Positions 21,838 to 32,669 of a DNA stretch of 64,000 nucleotides are shown piece by piece. The stretch is from Septoria linicola. Lineage: Eukaryota > Ascomycota > Dothideomycetes > Mycosphaerellales > Mycosphaerellaceae. Location: the NCBI GenBank assembly GCA_024114885.1, contig CP099419.1, positions 1,798,001 through 1,862,000 of the forward strand. The letters are read 5' to 3'. Every line of letters begins with the position of its first letter. Within the stretch, counting starts at the first letter, position 1. The notes under the pieces were generated by a model that worked only from the letters and a program-made list of their open reading frames with translations, was not told where the DNA came from and did not search any database. The position numbers and the translations under genes were made by a program.

Positions 21838-22446
21838 TCAATACAAACAGGTAGACTCGTAAGCGAAGATGATGTTCGTGACGAAGCCAGCAGCGCCAGA
21901 AGCTGGGACGAAGTAGGTCTGCTGTCGATCTACATCGCCATGAACCTTCACTTCCTTGCGGCCGCGTTGCATAGATATCTTGATGTTGCTAACATCGCGT
22001 TCGTGCATCGGAAGGGGCCAACCTTCTCCGTTGACTTTACTGTCGTCAGTATCTACGCGCATGATGTAGGTGATGTAGATACCTGGACGCAGCTCAGCAG
22101 ATCTCATATCCACTCTGCGCTGTCCTTCGAAGCAGCCATCGTAATATTTCATTTCGTCTTCGTCACGCAACCTGGGCGGCATATCGCTGAAATCTGGCCG
22201 ATTGACATACTCGATGTGCTGGGCAGGGCCGTCATTCAGAGAGAAGCTCATGGTTGCCACATCCTGTCCCATCCAGTCGAAGCGTTCCATCAGAAACACG
22301 CTGACGACGAAAAGGTCCTGTCGGGAGGGTGTGGAATAGCCATCGTCCTCACGACATTGATGCGGCGAGGATGAGTTCTGTGGGTGTCGCTCCTGCGAGT
22401 GGATTCGCGAGCAGAACAACTCCAGAATACCAGTTGAGTCAAACAT
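21838..22446 (-). CDS. Hypothetical protein
   Basis: Single open frame of 202 aa starting at ATG 22446. The middle, from MERFDWMGQDVATM to KISMQRGRKEVKV, has varied, acidic protein-like composition; the ends are less convincing, and an intron near either end is possible. No known domain, signal peptide or membrane segment is recognised. Called on ORF length and composition alone. Confidence 0.38.
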   Translation of the reverse strand: MFDSTGILELFCSRIHSQERHPQNSSSPHQCREDDGYSTPSRQDLFVVSVFLMERFDWMGQDVATMSFSLNDGPAQHIEYVNRPDFSDMPPRLRDEDEMKYYDGCFEGQRRVDMRSAELRPGIYITYIMRVDTDDSKVNGEGWPLPMHERDVSNIKISMQRGRKEVKVHGDVDRQQTYFVPASGAAGFVTNIIFAYESTCLY

Positions 22447-22749
22447 ATTGCTTGTCCTACAATTATTGAGTGCAGCACAGCGGTAGACCAGTATGTGAAG
22501 TCGGTCGATGTTCGATCAGGCTTCAACGACCTCCCTCGCGCCTGCCAGCTGCGCGCGTCGAGCATGCTGGAGGGAAAGTGCGATGGTTGTCGCTCGCGAC
22601 GCTCCCGCACAGTGGCAATACACAGTCGGAGCCAACACAGTAGGCGTCCATGTATGAGACTCTCACAGAGCATGTAGGTAGGGTGTGCAGAGCGTGCTTC
22701 GTGGTGTAGTACTCTTCCTCTGAGCTTGTGCCTGTGCCTGCTGCGTCTC
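22447..22749. other. Intergenic
   Basis: 303 bases between two minus-strand gene models; nothing recognised. Confidence 0.35.
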
Positions 22750-23171
22750 TCACCGCGACGCCTCGACATCGCCGCCTCTCACTGTGCGATCAATTCTCTC
22801 CGCATCGAAGCCTGCCATACGATCTCCTTCGCCATCGCTGAAAAACTCATCTCCACTGCCACTCCGGCTGGCCCTGCGGCCTTCGCCATCAAACCCAACC
22901 ACTTCCTGCCGGCGTGGAACCACGAGCCTCATGACCAAATCGCTGATGCGGTCGCGCAGCCCTTCCGTGTGCCGGCTCACAGAGTCGAGTGGTAGGTATT
23001 GCGAATACCGTTCGCGGTGGTTTCTGATCAACGGTAGCAGGACGTACGAGATCAAGCCGTAGAGGCCGGCGGCGATGATGGCGGGCACGAACAGGATCTG
23101 TAGCAGTGCGTTAGCGGACAGCAAAGGGCATGCCTTGGGTGAGCTACCTTGACTACGTCAATAAAGGCCAT
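22750..23171 (-). CDS. Small single-pass membrane protein, unknown function
   Basis: Exons 23171-23148 (only eight codons, MAFIDVVK) and 23097-22750; 123 aa. One strongly hydrophobic segment, ILFVPAIIAAGLYGLISYVL, is followed by a basic RNHRERY stretch. The tail includes LRDRISDLVMRLVVPRRQEV and an acidic/Ser-rich end. The layout suggests an N-terminal anchor with a cytosolic tail. The function is not known to me. Exon phases agree (GTAGCT donor, CTACAG acceptor), supporting a real gene. Confidence 0.65.
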
Positions 23172-23485
23172 CGTGAAGGCTGTATTTCCTTGGTGGATTT
23201 TGAGACGGCAGGTTAGGAGTTCCTTGGGACAGCTCACGAAGGTTGACGGACTTGGAGCTTGGAGATCAGCTGTCGATCTTCCTAGCTGCACTACACACAC
23301 ACACTTTCGAGAACATGGCTGTTGAACGTCTACACACGAAATGACTTCGTGTTAATGGTATTGGGGTAGCTCCAAGTGTTGGCTGCAGCAAGCACTGTGT
23401 ACGACTCAGGCCTGCAGGATGATCAAGCTGGATAGTCCTGCTATCATTCCGATCATTCGCAGTAGTCTACATTCGCTGCTATAGT
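23172..23485. other. Intergenic
   Basis: 314 bases; includes a short (AC)n run near 23293-23303. Promoter of the small membrane protein and 3' UTR of the rhodopsin-domain gene. Confidence 0.35.
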
Positions 23486-25129
23486 CTAAGACCTTTCTAA
23501 GGGTTGTTTCCCATCCTGCTGCTCAGTGCGGTGAACATCATAACGCATTGTGGGCATCCAGTCCGGTGATCCCCTCCTCCTATTGTCTACAGGGAGGCGA
23601 TCTGTTCTACTCGTACTCATTGGCGTTCCGCTTGCCAGCAGGGATGATGTACGTGGTGGCCTGGTCGCGGGCGCTTGACAGCTCACAATATGAGGTCTTG
23701 GGCTTGAAATCGCTCTGTGACGGGGTCCTGACCTGTGCTCAACGCGTTTGTGTCTCCTAGCAGATATGCCAATCTTGCTCTTGAGCCGCTCACTCCTCTG
23801 CCGAATCGATTGCGCGCGAGTCTTCAGTGATGGCTTTGACGTGTGCCGCCTGAATGGGGATATGGTGCAGTCCTCTGCAGACTTGCCTGGTCGTGCTTGA
23901 TGGGAGTGTCTTATCCTCTTGGGTACTTCCATACCGGTGATCCCTAGCTCGCCTGCGACACGAACACGAGATACCTTCCGTGTAGGTGCAAGACTCCATC
24001 GGCTGAAACGACTGATGTATCCTTGATCCTCAAGATCATGCACGTAATCCGGTGGCGAGAAAGGATAGGAGCTGCTTGGTTCCGCGGAGTACCCTGGCAA
24101 GGCCTTGCAATGGAGACGTATGCTACTACGCGACACAGTCTCTGGCACCGGAATCATCAGACTGTGGAAAAGCGGACGCAGGGTGGCTGCGGATGCGGCA
24201 GAGATTCCAAGTCCACATTCTACGATCGTCCAGATGCAGAGGTCGATCGCTGTGCTGAAGAAGTCTGGCCCGGGCTTCAAGCCTTCAAGATAGCGTATTC
24301 TTACCATGCTGACAATACTGCCGCAACAGGCCAGCAAGAGGATAAATCCCGCGCTCACTCTGGTGCGCAGCGGCATCGTAGCTTTGGCCAGTACGAATAT
24401 TGGCAGAATCGCGAATATCCAATCTGTCGTTGCGTTGATGATGCATCCTGATAATTGGATTATGTAGATGGTGCGCACTGTCATGCATACTCCTTTCAGC
24501 TCGTTTTCCAGGTATCGACTTGGGTCGCCACAGTTGAAGAGCGCCGCGGAGAACAGAAAGATCCCATAGACGGTATTCAATACCGCTGTTGCGACCACAG
24601 TGTAGCGTTGCCAGGTCCGCATGACGATTCGGAGATAGAATAAGGCAAGTGATATCTTGAAGAATATCATGGTCGCTACCTGCAAGTTGTTCAGCATCTA
24701 TGCCTTGTAGAACATGGTCATTAGCTTACGTAGAGATCGAAACTGGCGATGACCATCTGGCGAGCGGTCAGTGTCGAACTGCGAGTGCGCCTAATGTCTC
24801 ACTTACTCCGACGAGACCGTTCAATTGCGCAAAGTCGAGCTCGTTCACCTTTGGTGCACCTCCGATCGTTTCAATCATGATGACCACCACGCAGTACCCG
24901 GTGAATATGAGCTGAGCGCACGCAAAGTCAGCTTCTAGCAAGCAAAGCCTTTTGGTCAACTCACAGCTGCAAATACCAATAGCGCATCATCCCAACCTTG
25001 ATTCTTTATGATTGCCAAACGAACCCATATCCTCAAAGACAAGGTGATCCACACCGTGCTCAGAAAGATGGCAGATACTGCGAATATTCCATTTCGCTTG
25101 TCGCCAGGCCCGGGTGCATTGAATGACAT
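23486..25129 (-). CDS. Rhodopsin-domain (PTH11-like) integral membrane protein
   Basis: Exons 25129-24965, 24911-24807, 24756-24730 (nine codons) and 24679-23486, all in phase; 496 aa. Seven hydrophobic helices span residues ~15-300; features include IKNQGWDDALLVFAA and DWIFAILPIFVLAKATMPLR, and SAASAATLRPLFHSL at the end of TM7. A long Ser/Arg-rich cytosolic tail follows. This matches the fungal rhodopsin-domain family, relatives of the plant-surface receptor Pth11 but without its CFEM domain. The role is probably sensing or signalling at the plasma membrane; ligand unknown. Start chosen for MSFNAPGPGDKRNG followed directly by TM1. The last intron is 50 bases, ending at CTTGCAG. Confidence 0.85.
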
Positions 25130-26362
25130 TTCGCTACATTCGTGCGGCTCGCTGTGCTCATGTCAGACGTGAGAGGGTGACCGCAGACGAAAGGTATTGG
25201 AAGAGTAGTCGAGTGTGTTGCGAGTCGACCATATTGCTCAATGCACCGTAGTCGACCTATGCATCCGGCTCCAATACCAGCAGTACAGAATCATTCATAT
25301 GGACTGACATAGCCTTGTGATTGGCACCCAAGATACTTGTGTCTCAAGCGAGGCTCAAAGCATATCGTGAACTATGTGTACCATCTAGGGTCGACCAAGA
25401 ATTTCTCGAGCAGTGCATCGTCCTTGAGTTTCATGGCCAGCTACTGCAGCGGCTCGGAGGCAACTATGTGGTTACCGACGATCCGAAGACTCAGCAGTGG
25501 TTGGGAACAGCTGGCGAGTCACTTTTACCTGTTTCGCCATGTTGGGAGTGCTGCAGGTGTATGCACGCTGCAACAAATGCGATCATGTCTTGATTTAGAC
25601 CCAAACCTGGGGCCAAGCGCGAACCTGACTGATGGTGGCAGCTTACGTTACGTTTGATCTCCAGAACGCGAACATGAACAGGACCGTCGTTGTCAGTGTC
25701 ACTATCGTCGGCAGGTATCTCAGCTGTAAAGTTGCAATAATCAAGAATTTTGAGGTCCTTGACTCGTCGTTGTGACCTCACCGTCTCGAGTACGTATTCT
25801 TCACATGCGCCTGCCGCTCGTCAATTATGAAAATGTGATGAAGCAATCACTTGCTAGAATGATCGCGGCCAGTCCAGATGGGAATAAATGCAGCAGAGGG
25901 AAGGTTCGATGTTCTGCTTTCTTGTGAACTCCAATTTTGCGCATTCGCCTCCGTGACCAAGAAGTAGGTCTGTCGCTGATATAGACATGGTCTTGTACTC
26001 GATTGAATTCGCTCCTGCAGTGATACGAGCCGTGAAATGACAGAAATAGAGCTACTCTTCTCTTTCCTGAAAGTGCGCACGTGGGTGCCTGTGGCATGGA
26101 GAGTCTCGTCTGAGCTCAGACTTGCTTGGCCGCTGCACTTGAAATGTCTGGAATCCCAATAACATCGTTTGTAGAGTTTGTGATACTGAGTCGTGGACAC
26201 TGGACAGCCAGAAGAAAGTGGAACGCTGTGGCGCGTCACGCTTTGCTCCTCTTGGCAACACAACAAACTGCGCGATGGCAGGAACACTTCCCCACTGAAA
26301 TGCTATCAACACCGTGCACAACATCTGTGCCTGTCAGAGTACCACGGCTTGAAAGATGAACG
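25130..26362. other. Intergenic, divergent region
   Basis: 1.2 kb between the rhodopsin-domain gene (-) and APC10 (+). A minus-strand stretch around 25640-25740 reads as a hydrophobic segment in one frame but has no start or splice partner I can support. Confidence 0.4.
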
Positions 26363-27282
26363 ATGCCGCCTTCGACGAGGCGACTGCGACAAGAGACGCA
26401 GCATCCGCGCTCACAAGTGCGCGATGAGCCTCGCCAAGAGCACGATGCGACAGCAATAAACTCGGAGGATGAAGACCGGCTGCCAGAGGACGGAATCAAC
26501 GACGAAAACACAGCCGAGTCTGAACTCGATCAGGATGAAGATGAAGACGTCGAACACGCCGAAGAAGAGGATTTGGAAGGTAAGATCACTCCCACCCTCC
26601 TCAATATGTGTCTCAGCCTGACAATTTGCACACAGAACATGACTTCGAGGACGAGATATTTCCTCCACCTGGTCTGAAGGAGATATCCTCGCTCGCTTCC
26701 TGGACAGTCAGCACCGCCAAACCTGGCAATGGTGTTGCAGCTCTGCGCTCGCCAGACGTCAAGCAATTCTGGCAATCTGATGGACCACAGCCACATACTC
26801 TGAGCATTCACTTTTTTAAACTCGTCTCGATTGTGAAGATACGAATCTTCTTGGACTTCGCAAACGATGAGTCTTACACGCCGACCAAGATTCAATTCTT
26901 GGCTGGAATGGGCGTTCACGATTTATTGGAGTTCGCGGAAATGAGCTTCGAGCAGCCAACCGGCTGGATCGATGTCGATTTTAGCAATGTCGGCCACGCA
27001 GCTGATGACGATGATGATGATTGGGAGAATGGTGGATACCCAGATTGGTCAAAGAAACCTGTTCTGAGGGCGTTCCTGGTTCAAGTACGGATTCTGGAGA
27101 ACCATCAGAACGGAAAGGATACACATCTACGTGCGGTACAGCTCTTTGCCAGAGACGATGTCCAACCAGATCAGGCAACTCAGCAAAAGCAGCAGATAGC
27201 GCAACGTCCGAAGCATACGCACAAGCCAGAGCTCAACAACATCAAGCTCGCTGACTGGATGTTGGATCCGGACATCAGATAA
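26363..27282 (+). CDS. DOC1: Anaphase-promoting complex subunit 10 (DOC domain)
   Basis: Exons 26363-26579 and 26636-27282, joined in phase 1; 287 aa. The first ~70 residues are acidic and low-complexity (repeated E/D). The DOC jelly-roll domain follows: EISSLASWTVSTAKPGNGV, then LRSPDVKQFWQSDGPQPHTL, and KIRIFLDFANDESYTPTKI, all strongly typical of Apc10/Doc1. The subunit helps recruit D-box substrates to the APC/C ubiquitin ligase in the nucleus. An insertion of six consecutive Asp (DDDDDDW) lies in a surface loop near residue 190. Start: ATG 26363 is in frame; an earlier ATG at 26356 is in another frame. Confidence 0.95.
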
Positions 27283-27506
27283 ATCAGCCTGATGCGAGAG
27301 AAGCCAGAGACATAGTTCAGTCAAGTGGATGTGACGCAGGTCAATGCAGTGGCTTCGTCACCGTTGTCAGTGAACAGCTGTATAGATTTGCTTCAGTATG
27401 TCATGGACGCTTCGTGGCTTCGTTGACGTAGTCATCCATGCATTCCAATCATCATGTATCCTGTAGATCTACTCTGGCCGTATCTCATGTGCTCTTCTCA
27501 TCGTAC

Positions 27507-29418
27507 TTAGCAAATGGCATGAGTCTTGCCATGCTTACCCCGCAGCGAATGCTTCTCATCAGCGTAGTGGTTGTTGGTCTTTTTTCTCCACGACTTGGCC
27601 GCGTGTTGAGCCTTGCGGTGCTCCTCGTGCTGCTCCAACTGTTTGTCGTCCATTTTCTTGAGCTCGTTGAAAGCCATTTGGATATCTATGATCAGTGCAT
27701 CACATCTGCTCCTGGAGAAGTCCTCTCGCACGACAACGCGCATCATTTTCACCTTGCTAGCGTCCGGAGCCTACACGATAAAGCGCACGTTAGCATCCAA
27801 TCTTCTGGTGAGTACAGGAGAGCATACCATTGTGTAGGCCGGGACTACCCAACCACGAGAACGCAGCTGATGCGCTAAAGCAAACTCATCGAACTTGTGT
27901 CCATCCTTGGGGTTGAGACGGAAGGCTACAAGAGGCAATCCATTTCCATTTTTCTGGGACATGAGCTGGAATCCCATCTTCTCAACAGCAGTTCCTAGGT
28001 AGTCAGCCGTTCGTGTCAAGTTTAGCACTGCGAGTTGTCAGTGCCCGGGATATGTCGTGGTCGCAGTTTTTCAACTTGAGTTCGACAAAACTTACTAATG
28101 CTGCGATAGCCTTTCTTGCCGAGCCTTATCAGCTGGTAGTACTGCCCAATGACCTGACTAGCTCCTCGAGAAAAGTTGAGGGTGAATGAAGCTTGATCGG
28201 CACCCAGGTAGTTGATGTTGAAAATCAGCTCTGCGTGAGTCAGCCTCACTTTCCCTCATGATTTCGCACAGACCGACGTACCCTTTGGTAGAAACTCAGG
28301 ATCGCGCCAACAAACCCAGCCCACTCCGGGATAAACCAGACCGTATTTGTGTCCGGAAACGTTAATCGACACCACCTTCTCAAGTCTGAAGTCCCAAACG
28401 AGGTCCGGCTTGACGAACGGAGCTACGAACCCGCCAGACGCTGCGTCTACGTGGATTGGACAATCGATACCTCGCTCGACGAGCAGATCATTGATGGCTT
28501 TGACGTCTTCGTATTCGCCGGTGTAGGTGGTGCCAATAATGGCACAGATACCTGTGTTTCTCGGCAGTCAGTCGTGGTGTAGCCTAGTGCCAAGCTCTTC
28601 CTGCTGGTGTATCTCACCTATTGTGTTCTCGTCCACGAGGTCTACTGCCTCCTCCGGATCGATCACGTATCGAGTCTGAGTACAATTAACGTACTTCTCC
28701 TCGATGTCGAAGTACCTCGCCGCCTTCTCCCAGCAAACCTGCACTGCTGAATTCATGACAATATTCGGCCTCGAGAAGTCTTTGCCTGCAGCCTTGCGTT
28801 TGTTCTGCCACACCTTCTTCATGGCCAAAGTCCCCAGCATGATCGCCTCAGAACTTCCAATCGTTGATGTGCCCATAGCGTTGGTCGACTCATCATGTGC
28901 TGGGATATTGAATAGGCGGGCGATCATGGAGACGCATCGGTTCTGAATATCTGCCTGAAAGTAACATGTCAATCAGAGGCTTTGTTAGACGTCGAGAACT
29001 GGAACCGTAGAGATCCTTACGCTAACAGGATACTCCTCATAGTCGATGAAGTTCTTCGAAAATGCTTCGATCATAAGCTTCTCGGCCTCATCTTCCATGT
29101 AAGTTGTTACGAAGGAGGCCAAGTTGAGTGTAGGATTTCCATCGAGGGTCAGGTCATCTCTAAATAGTCCTTATCAGCACATGCTCAAAGGTAGCACCCA
29201 GAGACACTTTACTTGATCATGCGGTAGGCAATCTCTCGAGGCATCGATTCTTCTGCAATTTCATGTCGTGGAAGGTCTGCTGCGGCAAATCTCGAGCCGT
29301 AGACATTGGAGGTAGATTCATCCTCGCCAGGCACAGGCTGGAATGAGAGATCTTCAAGACCTGGAATGACCTTGTCGTTCAGGTCTTTGTCATTGTCTAC
29401 CCGGCCTAAGTGAACCAT
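27507..29418 (-). CDS. Glutamate decarboxylase
   Basis: Seven exons: 29418-29213, 29159-29021, 28954-28618, 28551-28282, 28230-28096, 28027-27828 and 27770-27507. Phases agree throughout; 516 aa. PLP-dependent decarboxylase group II: substrate region NAMGTSTIGSSEAIMLG, IHVDAASGGFVAPF for the PLP-Asp, and the Schiff-base lysine in VSINVSGHKYG. It converts glutamate to GABA with proton uptake in the cytosol, a step of the GABA shunt linked to stress and conidiation. The C-terminal ~45 residues are Lys/His-rich and hydrophilic, the position of calmodulin-binding tails in plant enzymes; no binding claim is made. Ends 224 bases from the convergent APC10 stop. Confidence 0.95.
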
Positions 29419-30062
29419 GTTGACGAGATGTTGTCTGGGAATTCTTGATCCTGATTCAGCTGAGCTCAATCGGAGGTGAAGAAAGAAGAGCAGAATCAAA
29501 AAGAATCCAGTGCTTGTCGAGCAGAAGCAATCGGCCACGCAGCTAATCGCGCATGCGTACGTCAGGATTTCAGGAACCGGCTCGACGACTATCGATAAAG
29601 GCGGCACATCTGCACCACGTTGCTTAGCAAGCTTGACCGCTCGAGGGTCGCGCTCTGATTTGCTATGAGCGGAGCACCCTAGTCTCATCTTAGACAAGCC
29701 TCATGGAGAGAAGCTTGTTTTCTTCGTGCCGACTGTTCCGCACAATGCCGCTCAAGATTGTGTTCTGGGCCGCAACGAATTACAAAACACTCAGCCTCGA
29801 CATTCGAGGAGAATTTGATTCGAATATGGCCGCGAGTGCGCCTTGCATAGCCAAAGACATGAAGGCTCAGCGAGTAGGTCATAATTTGCGTACATTGTTT
29901 TCGTACAGTCCATATTCACGTACAGTCTATCCGTAAAAGACGTAGCTCATCGCTGAAACGTCAGAACACTCCATGTCGTATGCACCATTTATGCTATCAT
30001 CATAAATCAAATCTTGACTCCTGCACACCAAATTCCAGTTCGGCAGCTCCTTCTCTCGTGTG
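29419..30062. other. Intergenic
   Basis: 644 bases between two minus-strand genes: GAD promoter and 3' UTR of the transcription factor. Nothing else recognised. Confidence 0.4.
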
Positions 30063-32669
30063 CTACATGATGTCTTGGATGCTGATGCGACTGCTTCCTG
30101 CAGCTCCATTGACGTTGTTATTGCCAGTTGTTCCCACTTGTCCGTGGCTCTGCCCGTTTTGAGGATTTGGCGACATGCTAGGATGTGGAGGATGCGAAGG
30201 ATAGGGTGAGGGGGCCAGACTTGGCTGAGTGTGTGGCGGAGGGTATGGCGAAGGCTGCCCGGAGGTCATCTGTGCAGCTGGTGCAGAAGGAGGCTGCTGA
30301 AGCGGCTGTGGTTGACTAGGGGACGGCCCTTGCTGGTGTTCCTGCAGATGATTGAGCGTCCGCTGAACGTGGTCCCAGCCACCCCAATTCTGGGTCTCCT
30401 GCTCAGTCAATGTGCTCGTAGACAGCTGCTCGGCCGCTAGCACGGGCTTGTCTCCAGGATAGCCATTGACCACTACCTGTTGCTGGTGCAGATTCATGCC
30501 CGTCTCGCTACCACTCCATGCCCATGCATCATCCGCGCTGCCCTGCATATCACCACTAGCGTAGGCCAGCAGTTCCTCGTCTGTCTCGAGTTGTTGCTGA
30601 TTCGCTCCTCCTCGTAATTTCTCGATTAATTTGTCCAGGAAGAATGCCAGATGCCTTCCACAGGCAACATTAAGCTTCCGAAGACCTCCAACGGCAGCCG
30701 ATACGTGGGTCAGCATAAAGGCCGCGCCGAACTCACCACGTAGGCAGAGTACCAGCTGGCATCTCCAAACATGCGCGCAGAAAAATGCCGGGGTCATGGT
30801 CCTGATCAGTGATGCCCATGCAGACAGGTGAGGCTGGGTCATATAGCCCTGGTTCGGCGAGGTGGCGGGGTGTTGCATCGTGCGCTGAACATAATGGGCC
30901 GTATCTTTGCCGATGCTGATGCACCGATCCAATGCATCTCTCCGGTCTGATGTGCGGCACGCTGGCGAGAGATTGTGTCGGTAGAGATGGAACATCTGCG
31001 TTTGCAAGCTGCAAGCTGCAGTCAACAGACGTGGATCCAAAGGCGCCTGAGAGTTATTGGGGAATGGCTCTGGCCACGATGCCATGATGGAACGAAAGTG
31101 CTCATCACAGGTGGCGAGTGTAGACGCGACTATAGTCTGCGATTTGAGTGTCTTCTTGATTTGAGCTGTGGTACGTGTCACCAGAATGACCGCAATCAGC
31201 CCGCTGGTCGGTGCCTGGTTCGGAGGCGGCATCACAATGCCGTTCGGGCGTATGCATTCGTCGTCGACTGGGACCGGTTCGCTAACGTCGTAATCGTTGT
31301 CGTCGATGAGTAGTGGTCGGCCGAATTCGAGTGAAACCACGCTGCTGTCATTAGTACACCATCGACCGAGGAGTGAATGCTGTGCTTACCGATCCCAGTT
31401 ATACACACTCCACCAAACGCGTCGTCTCATCTCCGAGTCCAAAGGCGAATAAGGGCCATGATCCGTGTGCAGCCCGATATCTTGTGCAATCCGCACTGCT
31501 GATCCGAGCCAAACCCAAGCAGGTGAGCGCAGATTGATCTCGACAAAGTAGATGCTGACGAGCAGACTAGCCCGGACATGGTCAACGGTCAGCTCATCAC
31601 TCCAGGTATTCATGCTCGTGATACAGTGGTTGAGGTACTGGGCTCCGGCGGACTCCTCGTTGGGATTGGTAGCTGACGCATCACCTAGAGTGCCACAAGC
31701 AAGCACCGCATAGAACAATGCAACCCAAATGTGCCTTGACTGCTGGAAGCTCCCTGCTCTGTACAAGTCTTCATACTCTTGCATGAAAGTCGGCATGTGA
31801 AGATGAGGCGCGTAAAGATGCACAGAACCTCGATAATGTGCAATCAGATGATCCGCAACATGCTTCGGTGGCAGAGAGTGGTTTGGATGCGGATACGTTG
31901 GTTGCGGTCCAAACTGTCGATAGGGCGGCGGAGGCTTGAAGATACCTTTGCCGAACGCGCGTATATTCCTTCGTACCTCATCGAATCCTTCAATCGCCGG
32001 TGGTGACGGGCGGCGCTCTCTAGCAGTATTCTCGGGAAGCTGCAAGGCAGGTACACTGGATGCAGATGTTAACGCTTGGTTGCCTCCGTCTGCTACCATC
32101 CCACGCAGCTGGCTGATCTGTTGTTTAGCCATGGACAGCTGTTTCTCGAGGTCCTGCACCTGCTTGATGGATGACATTCTACGGTTGGTCTCCTTGGTGA
32201 ACTGACATTTGACTCCACGGCTCGAGCATTCGGAACAGCTGGAAGTGTCAGTGGCATCACACTTGACCTTGCGCTCTCTGCACGCATCACAGCTGGGGTC
32301 CTTGCGACGCTGTCGATACGCCCGTTTCTGCTGCGCGGTGAGAGCAGCGGCACTGGTATGCGCTGGAGACATTCCAGGGGTTGACATGGCAGACTCGTTG
32401 TTCATGTACGCATCTGGCACAAGACCCTGGCCAGGCGGAGGTGCCGGCATATAGCCATACTGCTGGCTCATGCCATTCACGGGTGCTTGCATCATTGCGG
32501 GTGACGGAGGTTTATTGAATTGTTGTTGCTGCTCCGAAGGAGGAGGGTAGGCCGGACCTGTATGAGCCATGGTGTTCTGACCATGTGCGGAGGTAGGCGT
32601 GGGATATGGAGCATGTCCACGACTTGTTGCTGAAGCATCTGCTTGCGCATGCTGGGCATTTGAGTCCAT
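30063..32669 (-). CDS. Zn2Cys6 transcription factor with fungal_trans domain
   Basis: Exons 32669-31390 and 31341-30063, joined inside WDR-VVSLEFGRP; 852 aa. Residues 1-~110 are Pro/Gln/Ser-rich. The binuclear zinc cluster is C-DAC-RERKVKC-DATDTSSC-SEC-SSRGVKC, followed by a linker (RRMSSIKQVQDLEKQLS) and a coiled coil. The middle region contains the fungal_trans signature, with GLHTDHGPYSPLDSEMRRRV and a WWSVYNWDR motif. The C-terminal ~120 residues are Pro/Gln-rich and probably activating. It binds CGG-type half sites in the nucleus. The regulon cannot be named. The intron's 3' end has tandem CAG sites, so one Gln-like codon may be included or skipped. Confidence 0.92.

Noticed and set aside
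24698..24729. 32-base intron in the rhodopsin-domain gene ending before MLNNLQ
   Set aside because: Too short; the next acceptor (CTTGCAG) gives a 50-base intron in the same phase and a better helix.
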